Shown here piece after piece: positions 44,085 to 53,396 of a stretch of 64,000 nt of DNA (position 1 is its first letter; each line of letters starts with the position of its first letter). Origin of the DNA: Streptomyces griseocarneus (GTDB lineage: Bacteria; Actinomycetota; Actinomycetes; Streptomycetales; Streptomycetaceae); the NCBI GenBank assembly GCA_003674045.1, contig PENC01000001.1, positions 496,001 to 560,000 on the forward strand. The letters run 5' to 3'. Position numbers and translations under genes: made by a program. The notes under the pieces were generated by a model, which saw only the letters and a program-made list of their open reading frames with translations, ran no database searches and had not been told where the DNA came from.

Positions 44085-44147
44085 GGTCCCTCACAGATCG
44101 GTTGCCTCGGTACGGAGTTCTCTTCGGTACGTTGCTGCTCTTCGCCG

Positions 44148-47100
44148 CTACTCTTCGCCGAGCATGAGCCGCACCAGGTCGTCGGCGTCCATCTCGTTGA
44201 TCCGCTGCTCTGCGTCCAGCAATTCCCGCGCCCGCCCGGCGTCCGGCTCCGGCAGCGCCTCGTGGTTCTCCTCGCCGTCCCCGAACGCTGTTTCCAGCAG
44301 GAGATCCACCAGCTTCCCCGGCGAGGGATGGTCGAAGACCACGGTGACCGGCAGCCGCAGTCCGGTGCCGTCCTGGAGCCGGTTGCGCAGCTCCACCGCC
44401 ATCACCGAGTCGACACCCAGCTCCTTGAACGTCGAACGGTCGCCGATCGCGTCCGCGTCGGCATACCCCAGCACGGTCGCCGCCTGTGCGCGGACCAGTT
44501 CGGAGGCCGCCTCCCGGCGCTGCGCCGCACTCCGCTCCGCGAGCCGCTGTGCCCAGGTCGCGGCGTCGGCGTCCGCCGTGGTGGCGCCGGCCGGCACCGG
44601 TGCCGCCGACTCCCGCAGCACCCGCTGTACTTCGGGCACCTCGTCGAACAGCCGGCTGGGGCACTTCGCGGTGAACGCCGGGAAGAACGCCGCCCAGTCC
44701 ACGTCGGCGACGACCGGCGCCGGTGCGTCGTCGTCGAGGTACTGCCGCAGTGTCCCGATCGCCGGGGCCGGCTCCAGCAGCCGTATCCCGTGGCGGACCA
44801 CCGCCGTGTCCATGCCGTCGCGGGCCGTCATCCCGCCGCCGGACCACGGCCCCCAGATCACCGAAGTGGCGGGCAGACCTTGCGACCTGCGGTACTCCGC
44901 GAGGGCGTCCTGGAAGGCGTTGGCCGCCGCGTAACCGCCGTTGCCCGCGCTGCCCCACATTCCGGAGACGGACGAGAACAGCACGAATGCGTCCAGGTCC
45001 CGGTCACGGGTGAGCTCGTGCAGATGCTGCGCGGCATCGGCCTTCGCCCGTACCACCGCCGCGAAGCGCTCCGGGGTGAGCGAGTCGAGCGGGACGTTCT
45101 CGATCACGCCGGCCGTGTGGACGACCGTCCGGACGGGGTCGCCCGCCGCGTCGAGCCCGGTCAGCAGCCCGGCCACGGCGTCCCGGTCGGAGACGTCGCA
45201 GGCGAGAGTGGTGACCCGCGCGCCGAGTGCGGTCAGCTCCTCCTCCAGCGAGCCGACGCCTTCCGCCCGCGGCCCGCTGCGGCTGACCAGCACGATGTGC
45301 TCGGCCCCCTGCCCGGCCAGCCAGCGCGCGGCGTGTGCGCCGAGTGCGCCGGTGCCGCCCGTGACGAGCGCGGTGCCCTGCGGAGTCCACTGCCGCCCGC
45401 CGGGGTTCTCCCGCCGGGGCGCGCGCACCAGCCTGCGGACGAACACCCCCGCGCTGCGCAACGCCACCTGGTTCTCGCCGTCCGTGCCGGCCAGCACGGC
45501 GGGCAGGCGTCCGATCACGCCGCCGTCCGGCTCCGTCGGCAGATCGACGAGCCCGCCCCACCGCTGGGGGAACTCCACGGCGGCGACCCGGCCGAGCCCC
45601 CACACCTGTGCCTGTGCGGGCGCGGTCACGGGGTCACCGGCGCCGACGGCCACGGCGCCTTGGGTCACGCACCACAGCCGTGCGTCCGTTCCGGCGTCGC
45701 CGAGCGCTTGGACCAGTGTCAGGGTGCCGTCCCGGTGGCCGGACTCCGAGGGGGGCTCCTGCCCGGCGGGAGTGCCGGGCGCCAGCAGCGACAGCACCCC
45801 GGCCGGGCGGGCCCCCTCACCGGACGCGGACCGCAGCCGCTCCGCCAGTTCTCCTCGCCCGATGCCCACGGGCACGGTCAGGGGGACCACCTCGGCGCCG
45901 CTCCTGGTGAGGGCGCCGAGGATGTCCGGCAGCAGCGGTTCCCGGTGCGCCGTGTCCTCGTGGACGAGCACCAGCCACCGGCCCGGCAGCGCGCCCACCG
46001 GGGCCTGTGCCACGGGCCGCCAGGCGATCCGGTAGCGCCAGGAGTCGACCAGCTCCTGTTCGTTCTGCCGACGACGCCAGGTCGCCAGGGCCGGCAGCAG
46101 CGCCCGCAGGGCGTCCAGCTCCTGGATGCCGGCCTCGGTGGCCAGGGCCTCGGCGTCGCCGCGCTCCACGATGTCCCAGAACTGCTGCTCCGCCGCGCCT
46201 TCCGGCCCGGTCCCGGTCCTCCCGGTCCCGGGTGCCGTCAGCCAGTACCGCTGGTGCTGGAAGGCATAGGTGGGCAGATCGGTCCGTGCCGCGCCCGAGC
46301 CCGCGAAGACGGTCGGCCAGTGCACCGGTGCCCCCAGGACGTACGCCTGCGCGAGCGAGGTGACGAACCGCCGGGGGCCGCCGTCGTCGCGGCGCAGCGA
46401 GCCGACGACCGCGCCGGTCCCGCCGAGCGTGTCGATGGCCTCCTGGGCGCCGATACCCAGTACGGGATGCGGGCTGACCTCGAACAGAAGAGTGTGGCCC
46501 TTCTTGAGGACCGTGCTCATGGCCCGCTCGAACTGGACCGGTTCGCGCAGGTTGCGGTACCAGTAGTCGGCGTCGAGTTCGCGGGTGTCGAGCAGTTCCC
46601 CGGTCACCGTCGAGTAGAAGGGCACCTCGCCCGAGCGGGGCTCGATCTCGCGGAGTGCCTCCAGCAGCCGCTCGCGGATGGCCTCGACCTGGGCGGAGTG
46701 CGCCGCGTAGCTCACCGGTATCTGCTTGGCCCGGATGTCACGGGCGGCACACACGGCCAGCAGCTCCTCCAGCGCCGCCGGTTCTCCGGAGACCACCACC
46801 GACGAGGGGCCGTTGACCACGGCGAGGTCGAGACGCTCGTCCCAGCAGGGCAGGCGGCGTACATGCTCGGCCGACAGCGACAGCGACACCATCCCGCCGA
46901 GGCCGGAGATCGTGGTCAGGGCCTGGCTGCGCAGGGCCACGATCTTCGCGGCGTCCGGCAGCGAGAGACCTCCCGCGACGCAGGCCGCGGCGATCTCGCC
47001 CTGGCTGTGCCCGACCACCGCGGTCGGCCGTACGCCGCAGGACTCCCACAGCCGCGCCAGCGACACCATCACCGCGAACAGCGCGGGCTGTACGACATCG

Positions 47101-50100
47101 ACCCGTTCCAGCGTCGGCGCGCCGGGGGCGCCGCGCAGCACGTCCAGCAGCGACCAGTCCACGACGGTGCCGAGCGCCGCGGCGCACTCGTGCATCCGCT
47201 CCCGGAACACCGTTGAGGAGTCCAGAAGTTCCACCGCCATGCCCGCCCACTGGGCCCCCTGGCCCGGAAAGACGAACACGCGCTCCGCGCCGGTGGTGGC
47301 GTGGCCCTGGATCACCGTCTCCGACGGGGCATTGCGTGCCAGCGTGTCCAAAGCGGCCGTCAGGGCCTCCCGGTCGTCGCCGATCAGCACGGCACGGTGC
47401 TCGAAGGCCGCCCGAGTGGCCGCCAGGGAGAAGCCCACGTCGGCGGCGTCGAAGTCGGCGTGCCCGTTGAGGTGGGCGCGCAGGGCGGCGGCCTGGCCGC
47501 GCAGCGCCTGCGGGGTCTTCGCCGACAGCGGCCAGGCGACCACTCCGGCCGGGCCGACCGCTCCGGCCGGGCCGCTCGGCTCCTGCACGTCGGCGGGGAC
47601 CGCGGGAGCCTCTTCCAGAATGGTGTGGACATTGGTGCCGCTGATGCCGAAAGAGGAGACGCCCGCCCGGCGCGTCCGCTCGCCGCGCGGCCACGGCACG
47701 CTTTCGGTGAGCAGCGCCACCGAGCCCGCGGACCAGTCGACGTGCGGGGTCGGCGTGTCGATGTGCAGGCTGACGGGCAGCTGTTCGTGCCGCAGTGCCA
47801 TCACCATCTTGATCACCGCGGCGATTCCGGCGGCCGCCTGGGTGTGGCCGATGTTGGACTTCACCGAGCCCAGCCGCAGCGGCTCGGCACCGGAGCGGCT
47901 CCTGCCATAGGTGGCCACGAGCGCCTGCGCCTCGATCGGGTCGCCCAGCTTCGTGCCCGTGCCGTGCGCCTCCACCGCGTCGATGTCCTGTGCGGCCAGC
48001 CGGGCGTTCGCCAGCGCCTGCCGGATCACCCGCTCCTGCGAGGGCCCGTTCGGAGCCGTGAGACCGTTGCTGGCGCCGTCCTGGTTGACCGCGGAGCCGC
48101 GGATCAGCGCGAGCACCTGGTGGCCGTGGCGCCGGGCGTCCGACAGCCGTTCCAGCACCACCATGCCCACGCCCTCGCTCCAGCCGGTGCCGTCGGCGGA
48201 GGCGGCGAACGGCTTGCAGCGGCCGTCGGGAGCCAGACCGCGCTGCTGGGCGAACTCCACGAACATGCCCGGTGTCGCCATCACGGTCACCCCGCCGGCC
48301 AACGCCATGGTGCACTCGCCCTGCTGCAGGGACCGGCTCGCCATGTGCAGGGCCGCGAGCGAGGAGGAGCAGGCCGTGTCGACGGTGACCGCCGGCCCCT
48401 CCAGACCGAGGGTGTAGGCCACCCGTCCGGAGATGACGCTCGCCGTGTTACCGGTCAGCGTGTAGCCCTGCCCGCCTTGCGTGGGCTCACCCAGCCGGGG
48501 GCCGTAGTCCTGCGCGGTCGCGCCCGCGAACACGCCGACCTGGCTGCCGCGCAGGGCCGTGGGGTCGATGCCCGCCCGCTCCAGTGCCTCCCACGAGGTC
48601 TCCAGCACCAGCCGCTGCTGCGGATCCATGGCGAGCGCCTCACGTGGGCTGATCCCGAAGAAGCCCGCGTCGAACGCGGCCGCGTCGTAGAGGAAGCCGC
48701 CCTCCCGGCTGTATCGGACGTCCGGGTTCTCCGGGTCGCGCAGTTCGCCCTGGTGCCAGCCGCGGTCGGCGGGGAACCCGGAGACGGCGTCCTTGCCGGC
48801 GGCGACGAACTGCCACAGGTCCTCCGGCGAGCGCACCCCGCCGGGAAAGCGGCAGCCCATGCCCACGATCGCGATCGGTTCGTGGCCGACGGCCGCCACC
48901 GGCTGCGGGGCGTCGGCGGCCGGCTGCCCGCCCGCCAGCTCGGCTTGCAGGAAGCGCACCAGTTCGCCCGGCGTCGGGTAGTTGTAGATCAAGGTGGGAG
49001 CCAGATCCGTCAGACCGGTGGCCTCGGCCATCCGGTCCCGGAACTCGACCGCGGTGAGCGAGTCGAATCCCAGCTCCTTGAAAGTACGGCCGGTGTCCAC
49101 GGTGTCGGACGAGAGGTGGCCGAGCACCGTCGCCGCACTCGCCCGCACCAGCTCCGGGACGTCTGCCGCCGCGGCGTCGGCATGCTCCCCCGGTACTGGT
49201 ACCGGCGCGGGTAGGGCCCCGGCTGTGGCCTCATCGGGCTCCGCCGCCTCCGGTCCGCCCGGTCCGTCGAACCAGTAGGACCGGCGCTGGAACGCGTATG
49301 TCGGGAGGTCGACCCGCGCCTCGGCCCACCCGGTGAGCGGTGTCCAGTCCACCGGCGCCCCGCGGACGAACGCCTCGGCGAGGGCAGTGGTGACGGTGTG
49401 GTCCTCCGGCCGGCTGTTCCGCAGCAGGGGGACGACCGCAGCACCTGGCCGCCCGTCCGAGGCGGCCAGACTCTCCCGGGTCATCGCGGTCAGCCCGCCG
49501 GGGCCGAGCTCCAGATAGCTCGTGACACCCTCGGACCGCAACAGGCGCACACCGTCGGCGTAGCGCACGGTCGCGCGGATGTGCCGGGTCCAGTAGTCCG
49601 GCGAGCAGAGCTCCGCCGTGGTGGCGATCCGCCCCGTGACGTTGGAGACCACCGGGATCTCGGGCGCGTGGTAGGTCAACCCGCCTGCCACAGCCCGGAA
49701 TTCGTCCAGTACGCCGTCCATGTGCGGGGAATGGAAGGCATGGCTGACCTGCAGCCGCTTGGTCTTGCGGCCGTCGGCCCGGAATCGGGCGGCGACGGCG
49801 GCGACGGCCTCCCGGTCGCCGGATATCACTGTGGTCTGCGGGCCGTTGAGGGCGGCGACCGAGACCAGCCGTCCGTCGTCCGGCAGCGCACCCCGCACCT
49901 CTTGTTCGCCGGCCTGGATCGCGGCCATGGCGCCGCCCTCGGTGGCCTGCTGCATCAGCCGTCCCCGCGCCGCGACCAGGGTGCAGGCGTCGGCGAGGGA
50001 GAGCACCCCGGCGACGTGCGCGGCGGTGAGCTCGCCGATGGAGTGACCGAGGAGGAAGTCGGGGGACACCCCGCATCGCCGCATCAGCCGGAAGAGCGCG

Positions 50101-51974
50101 ACCTCCACCGCGAACAGCGCGGCCTGGGTGAAGCGCGTCTGATCGAGCAGGGCCGCCTCGGGAGTGCCGGACTCCGCGAAGATCAGGTCTTTCAGCCGGT
50201 GCGGCAGCCGGGTGTCCAGCTGCGCGCACACCTCGTCCAGGGCGTCGGCGAACGCCGGAACCGTCGCATGGAGCCGGCGTCCCATTCCGGCACGCTGGCC
50301 GCCCTGCCCGGTGAACAGGAACGCCGTCCGGCCCGCGCCCCGGGCCGAGCCGCGCACCAGGTTCGGCGCGGGCGTACCGTGTACGAGTGCCTCCAGGCCG
50401 TTCAGGTGGTCACCGGTGTCGTGGCCCAGGACGACGGCGCGTTCCTCGAACGCGGTGCGGTGGGCGGCGAGGGAGAACCCGATGCCCGCCGGGTCCGGTC
50501 CGGGGTTGTCGGCGACATGCTCGCGCAGCAGCTCCGCCTGGGCGCGTACCGCCGCATCGGAGCGCCCGGTGATCACCCACGGCAGCAGCGGAGAGGTCCC
50601 GGTGGGGCGGTGCTCCCGGACGGCTCGCGCGAGTCCCGCCGGGCCGTCCGGTGCCTCGTCGGGGCCCGGTCGGGCGCTCCCGGTCACCGTGGGGACGTCG
50701 GACAGCACCACATGGCAGTTGGTGCCTCCCATGCCGAACGAGCTGACGCCGGCCAGCAGCGGGGCATCGCCCCGGGGCCACGGGCCCAGCGCCGTCTGCA
50801 CCCGCAGATTCCACTCGTCGAAGGAGATCTGCGGGTTGGGGGTGCGGAAATTGAGCGTCGGGGGAAGCTCCCGGTGTTTGATGCTCAGCACCGTCTTGAT
50901 GAGCCCGGCAATACCGGCCGCGGCCTCCAGGTGCCCGATGTTGGTCTTCACCGACCCCACGAGCAGCGATGTGTCAGGCGTCCGCCGCGCGCCGAACACC
51001 ACGCCGAGGGCGGAGGATTCGAGCGGGTCACCCTTCTTCGTCCCGGTGCCGTGCAGCTCCACGTACTGCACATCCGTCAGGTCGACGCCGGCCTTTTCGT
51101 ACGCCTCCCGCAGCACGTCCTCCTGCGCCCGGGCACTCGGGACGGTGAGCCCTTCGCTCGCCCCGTCGTTGTTCATGGCCGTGCCCCGGATCACGCAGTG
51201 GACGCGGTCGTTGTCGGCGAGAGCACGGGAGAGCGGCTTGAGGACGACCAGGCCGGCGCCTTCGCCCCGGACGTAGCCGTTGGCGCGCGCGTCGAAGGTG
51301 AAGCACCGGCCGTCCGGGGACAGCCCGCCGAACTTCTCGGAGCGACGGGTGCTCTCCGGCGCGATGTTGAGATTCACCCCGGCCGCCAGCGCGAGGGCCG
51401 ACTCGCCCCGCCACAGGCTCTCGCAAGCCGTGTGCACCGCGACCAGCGAGGACGACTGTCCGGTGTCGATCGCCATGCTCGGCCCGCGCAGATCCCAGGT
51501 GTACGAGACCCGGTTGGCGATGATGCTGCGGTGGAGGCCGGTCATACTGTGCCGGGTGGTCGCGTCCTCGCCCCGCCGGTGCAGGGCGGTGGCGTAGTCG
51601 TCCCACATGGAACCCACGAAGACCCCGACCTTGCGGCCTTTCACATCCGCTGCGACGATCCCGGCGTCCTCGAACGCCTCCCAGCTCAGTTCGAGGATCA
51701 GGCGCTGCTGTGGATCCATGGCGGCCGCTTCACGGGGCGAGATGTCGAAGAATTCCGGATCGAACCGGTCGACATGCTCCAGGAAACCGCCCGTACGGGC
51801 ATCGAGATGACGTTCCGGCGGGGGCGGAGAAATTGCGTCGACGCCCTCGCGGAGCAGCGTCCAGAACGCCTCGGGGCTTGGCGCACCAGGGAATCGGCAG
51901 GACAGCCCGACGACGGCGATGGGCTCGTCGGGCACGTTGCTGCGGTCAGCTGGGAAAGGCCGGGCGGTGCGCAT
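44148..51974 (-). CDS. Modular PKS, loading module and module 1 (KSQ-AT-ACP; KS-AT-KR-ACP)
   Basis: The 2,608-residue protein begins the assembly line. ATG 51974 has a strong GGGGAG four bases upstream; the frame is open to 52331 but that extension has no PKS homology. Loading module: KSQ 15-430 with DTGQSSS, so Gln173 replaces the active cysteine (codon CAG at 51458-51456) while His308 and His348 remain; AT 550-840 with GHSIGE (Ser645) and HAFH (malonyl); ACP Ser972. Malonyl is decarboxylated to an acetyl starter. Module 1: KS 1030-1455 (Cys1202); AT 1565-1860 with GHSQGE (Ser1657) and YAAH (variant of the methylmalonyl YASH); dimerisation element about 1927-1975; KR catalytic half 2199-2385 with Trp2340 and Tyr2348 and no LDD (A-type); ACP Ser2523. 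The docking tail ends in MDADDLVR. Module 1 makes C12(CH3) and the C13 hydroxyl used for ring closure. Confidence 0.95.
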   Translation of the reverse strand: MRTARPFPADRSNVPDEPIAVVGLSCRFPGAPSPEAFWTLLREGVDAISPPPPERHLDARTGGFLEHVDRFDPEFFDISPREAAAMDPQQRLILELSWEAFEDAGIVAADVKGRKVGVFVGSMWDDYATALHRRGEDATTRHSMTGLHRSIIANRVSYTWDLRGPSMAIDTGQSSSLVAVHTACESLWRGESALALAAGVNLNIAPESTRRSEKFGGLSPDGRCFTFDARANGYVRGEGAGLVVLKPLSRALADNDRVHCVIRGTAMNNDGASEGLTVPSARAQEDVLREAYEKAGVDLTDVQYVELHGTGTKKGDPLESSALGVVFGARRTPDTSLLVGSVKTNIGHLEAAAGIAGLIKTVLSIKHRELPPTLNFRTPNPQISFDEWNLRVQTALGPWPRGDAPLLAGVSSFGMGGTNCHVVLSDVPTVTGSARPGPDEAPDGPAGLARAVREHRPTGTSPLLPWVITGRSDAAVRAQAELLREHVADNPGPDPAGIGFSLAAHRTAFEERAVVLGHDTGDHLNGLEALVHGTPAPNLVRGSARGAGRTAFLFTGQGGQRAGMGRRLHATVPAFADALDEVCAQLDTRLPHRLKDLIFAESGTPEAALLDQTRFTQAALFAVEVALFRLMRRCGVSPDFLLGHSIGELTAAHVAGVLSLADACTLVAARGRLMQQATEGGAMAAIQAGEQEVRGALPDDGRLVSVAALNGPQTTVISGDREAVAAVAARFRADGRKTKRLQVSHAFHSPHMDGVLDEFRAVAGGLTYHAPEIPVVSNVTGRIATTAELCSPDYWTRHIRATVRYADGVRLLRSEGVTSYLELGPGGLTAMTRESLAASDGRPGAAVVPLLRNSRPEDHTVTTALAEAFVRGAPVDWTPLTGWAEARVDLPTYAFQRRSYWFDGPGGPEAAEPDEATAGALPAPVPVPGEHADAAAADVPELVRASAATVLGHLSSDTVDTGRTFKELGFDSLTAVEFRDRMAEATGLTDLAPTLIYNYPTPGELVRFLQAELAGGQPAADAPQPVAAVGHEPIAIVGMGCRFPGGVRSPEDLWQFVAAGKDAVSGFPADRGWHQGELRDPENPDVRYSREGGFLYDAAAFDAGFFGISPREALAMDPQQRLVLETSWEALERAGIDPTALRGSQVGVFAGATAQDYGPRLGEPTQGGQGYTLTGNTASVISGRVAYTLGLEGPAVTVDTACSSSLAALHMASRSLQQGECTMALAGGVTVMATPGMFVEFAQQRGLAPDGRCKPFAASADGTGWSEGVGMVVLERLSDARRHGHQVLALIRGSAVNQDGASNGLTAPNGPSQERVIRQALANARLAAQDIDAVEAHGTGTKLGDPIEAQALVATYGRSRSGAEPLRLGSVKSNIGHTQAAAGIAAVIKMVMALRHEQLPVSLHIDTPTPHVDWSAGSVALLTESVPWPRGERTRRAGVSSFGISGTNVHTILEEAPAVPADVQEPSGPAGAVGPAGVVAWPLSAKTPQALRGQAAALRAHLNGHADFDAADVGFSLAATRAAFEHRAVLIGDDREALTAALDTLARNAPSETVIQGHATTGAERVFVFPGQGAQWAGMAVELLDSSTVFRERMHECAAALGTVVDWSLLDVLRGAPGAPTLERVDVVQPALFAVMVSLARLWESCGVRPTAVVGHSQGEIAAACVAGGLSLPDAAKIVALRSQALTTISGLGGMVSLSLSAEHVRRLPCWDERLDLAVVNGPSSVVVSGEPAALEELLAVCAARDIRAKQIPVSYAAHSAQVEAIRERLLEALREIEPRSGEVPFYSTVTGELLDTRELDADYWYRNLREPVQFERAMSTVLKKGHTLLFEVSPHPVLGIGAQEAIDTLGGTGAVVGSLRRDDGGPRRFVTSLAQAYVLGAPVHWPTVFAGSGAARTDLPTYAFQHQRYWLTAPGTGRTGTGPEGAAEQQFWDIVERGDAEALATEAGIQELDALRALLPALATWRRRQNEQELVDSWRYRIAWRPVAQAPVGALPGRWLVLVHEDTAHREPLLPDILGALTRSGAEVVPLTVPVGIGRGELAERLRSASGEGARPAGVLSLLAPGTPAGQEPPSESGHRDGTLTLVQALGDAGTDARLWCVTQGAVAVGAGDPVTAPAQAQVWGLGRVAAVEFPQRWGGLVDLPTEPDGGVIGRLPAVLAGTDGENQVALRSAGVFVRRLVRAPRRENPGGRQWTPQGTALVTGGTGALGAHAARWLAGQGAEHIVLVSRSGPRAEGVGSLEEELTALGARVTTLACDVSDRDAVAGLLTGLDAAGDPVRTVVHTAGVIENVPLDSLTPERFAAVVRAKADAAQHLHELTRDRDLDAFVLFSSVSGMWGSAGNGGYAAANAFQDALAEYRRSQGLPATSVIWGPWSGGGMTARDGMDTAVVRHGIRLLEPAPAIGTLRQYLDDDAPAPVVADVDWAAFFPAFTAKCPSRLFDEVPEVQRVLRESAAPVPAGATTADADAATWAQRLAERSAAQRREAASELVRAQAATVLGYADADAIGDRSTFKELGVDSVMAVELRNRLQDGTGLRLPVTVVFDHPSPGKLVDLLLETAFGDGEENHEALPEPDAGRARELLDAEQRINEMDADDLVRLMLGEE

Positions 51975-51978
51975 GAAA

Positions 51979-51984
51979 CTCCCC
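51979..51984 (-). promoter_or_regulatory. Ribosome binding site fixing the start of the first PKS gene
   Basis: GGGGAG read on the minus strand (51984-51979), spaced TTTC from ATG 51974. It supports the short N-terminus over the 119-residue upstream extension. Confidence 0.75.
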
Positions 51985-52181
51985 AAGGGCCGACGACGGA
52001 GAATCCTTGTGCCATGTCGGGCGACATGGCACGGGCGGTATTTCGGTGGGCGGAGATGCCGGGGTGCCCTTCTTGGCGTCGGGCCGCTCACGCCGGGGTG
52101 TATGCGCCCGCCGGTCGCGGAGCCGCTTCCGGCTGTCCGGTCTCCGCGCCCGGTTCCACGAGATGGCCCGCGCACGGGATC

Positions 52182-52211
52182 TGCGTATTGCGGAGTCCCT
52201 GACGAGGTCAA
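52182..52211 (-). promoter_or_regulatory. Candidate PKS operon promoter
   Basis: Minus-strand TTGACC (52211-52206), an 18-bp spacer and TACGCA (52187-52182). The -35 is good and the -10 poor. It would give a leader of about 200 bases to ATG 51974. Confidence 0.3.
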
Positions 52212-52229
52212 GCGCAGACCAGTACACCC

Positions 52230-52248
52230 GACGTCCAAGTGGGATGTC
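52230..52248. promoter_or_regulatory. Imperfect inverted repeat, possible operator
   Basis: GACGTCC (52230-52236) and GGATGTC (52242-52248) are inverted arms with one mismatch and a 5-base centre. The repeat lies just upstream of the candidate PKS promoter, where an activator or repressor might bind. Confidence 0.35.
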
Positions 52249-52407
52249 CAATAGCTTTTCCCATGAGGCTGATAAATTGCCTTATGAGGGCCATGCGGAT
52301 ACGTCGGTAGGGCCCGGGCGAAAGGCTTCAAAACGGTCGGGCCGAATGCCGGGGATAATCTTGATAATTCGGCTGGACAAGCTCCGGTCGGTGGGTGAAG
52401 TGCCCCA

Positions 52408-52437
52408 TTGACAAGCCCTCTTGACTGTTTGTAGCGT
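52408..52437 (+). promoter_or_regulatory. Promoter of the methyltransferase gene
   Basis: A perfect TTGACA (52408-52413), an 18-bp spacer and TAGCGT (52432-52437) fit the Streptomyces HrdB-type consensus. Transcription would begin near 52444, about 50 bases before the ATG at 52494. Confidence 0.65.
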
Positions 52438-52493
52438 CCGGTCGACGGTGCGGATGCACTGGCCGGGGGAAATGACGGAAGGGCATATCAGAT

Positions 52494-53321
52494 ATGGCCG
52501 AACAGCAAATACCCACGGCGGCGGAGGTGGGGAGCATGTACGATCAGTCGACCGCTCTCCTCTCCGAAGTGATGGGGGGGAATATTCACCTCGGATATTG
52601 GCGGAGCGACGAGGACCACGCGCCGGTCGAGCAGGCCACCGATACCTTGACCGACATGGTCGCCGAACGGTTGGCGCTCACGCCGGGCCTGCGGGTTCTC
52701 GACATCGGCTGCGGCAGCGGCAAGCCCGCCGTCCGCATCGCGGGTCTGCACGACGTGCACGTCACAGGTGTCACCATCAGCGCCCAGCAGGCGGCGGTGG
52801 CCGGTGCCCGGCCCGAGGCCGGCGAGAACAGCGGCCAGGCGGCCTTCCGGCAGGCCGATGGCATGGACCTGCCCTTCGCCGACGTGACCTTCGACCGCAT
52901 CTACGCCATCGAGTCCTTTCTGCACATGTCCGACCGTGCGAAGGCCATCGCCGAGGCGGCGCGGGTCCTGCGCCCCGGTGGCGTGCTGGTCACCGCGAAC
53001 CCGTATCAGCAGGGCGAGCTGAACGCCCGGGAGGCCGAGATCGTGGCGGCCAACCGCAGGCTCTTCCGGATCCCGCCGCTCGGCGACGCCGACGACTACG
53101 TCGCCCACATGGACAAGGCGGGTCTGGAGGTCGTCGAGGTGCTGGATATCGGCGAGAACGTACGGCGCAGCCACGCGCTGGCCGCGGCCGCCGTCCGGCA
53201 GGCCAGGGGAACCTTCGACGACGCGTTCGCCGAGCAGCTCTCCGAGGCCGCCGACATCATCGAGCGCTTCGGGGCCGTCCCGCAGATCGGCTACGGAATC
53301 ATCGTCGCCCGCAAGCCCTGA
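52494..53321 (+). CDS. SAM-dependent O-methyltransferase, predicted C7-O-methyltransferase
   Basis: The 275-residue class I methyltransferase starts at ATG 52494, with GGAAGG about 11 bases upstream. Motif I is LDIGCGSG (about residues 66-73); ESFLHM and VLRPGGVLV follow. The N-terminus (VGSMYDQ and GNIHLGYW) is typical of small-molecule methyltransferases of actinomycete natural product clusters. It is divergent from the PKS operon and shares its control region. Inference: it methylates the C7 hydroxyl left by module 4, converting a cineromycin-B-like lactone to albocycline. A C-methyl role is less likely, because the AT domains explain all predicted C-methyl branches. Confidence 0.9.
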   Translation: MAEQQIPTAAEVGSMYDQSTALLSEVMGGNIHLGYWRSDEDHAPVEQATDTLTDMVAERLALTPGLRVLDIGCGSGKPAVRIAGLHDVHVTGVTISAQQAAVAGARPEAGENSGQAAFRQADGMDLPFADVTFDRIYAIESFLHMSDRAKAIAEAARVLRPGGVLVTANPYQQGELNAREAEIVAANRRLFRIPPLGDADDYVAHMDKAGLEVVEVLDIGENVRRSHALAAAAVRQARGTFDDAFAEQLSEAADIIERFGAVPQIGYGIIVARKP

Positions 53322-53334
53322 CGCCGTGCGGGGA

Positions 53335-53378
53335 GCGGAGCGCCACGGCGGTGCTCCCGCTCGGACGTCGCGCTCCGC
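53335..53378. terminator. Probable terminator between convergent methyltransferase and LysR genes
   Basis: GCGGAGCG (53335-53342) pairs perfectly with CGCTCCGC (53371-53378); alternative stems (GGGAGC with GCTCCC) lie inside. It sits in the 75-bp gap between two convergent stops. Confidence 0.45.
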
Positions 53379-53396
53379 CCCTGGCCCACCTGCCTG

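Larger units (their letters stand above)
51975..52493. other. Divergent control region between PKS operon and methyltransferase
   Basis: This is 519 bp without a gene. The methyltransferase side contains a near-consensus promoter (52408-52437). The middle (about 52240-52400) is notably AT-richer than the surroundings. A candidate PKS promoter (52182-52211) and an inverted repeat (52230-52248) are listed separately. Being shared by the operon and its presumed methyltransferase, this region is the likely main control point of the pathway. Confidence 0.7.

Noticed and set aside
51975..52331. N-terminal extension of the first PKS protein to 52331
   Set aside because: The extra 119 residues have no PKS or docking features and cover the promoter region; a strong ribosome site precedes ATG 51974.
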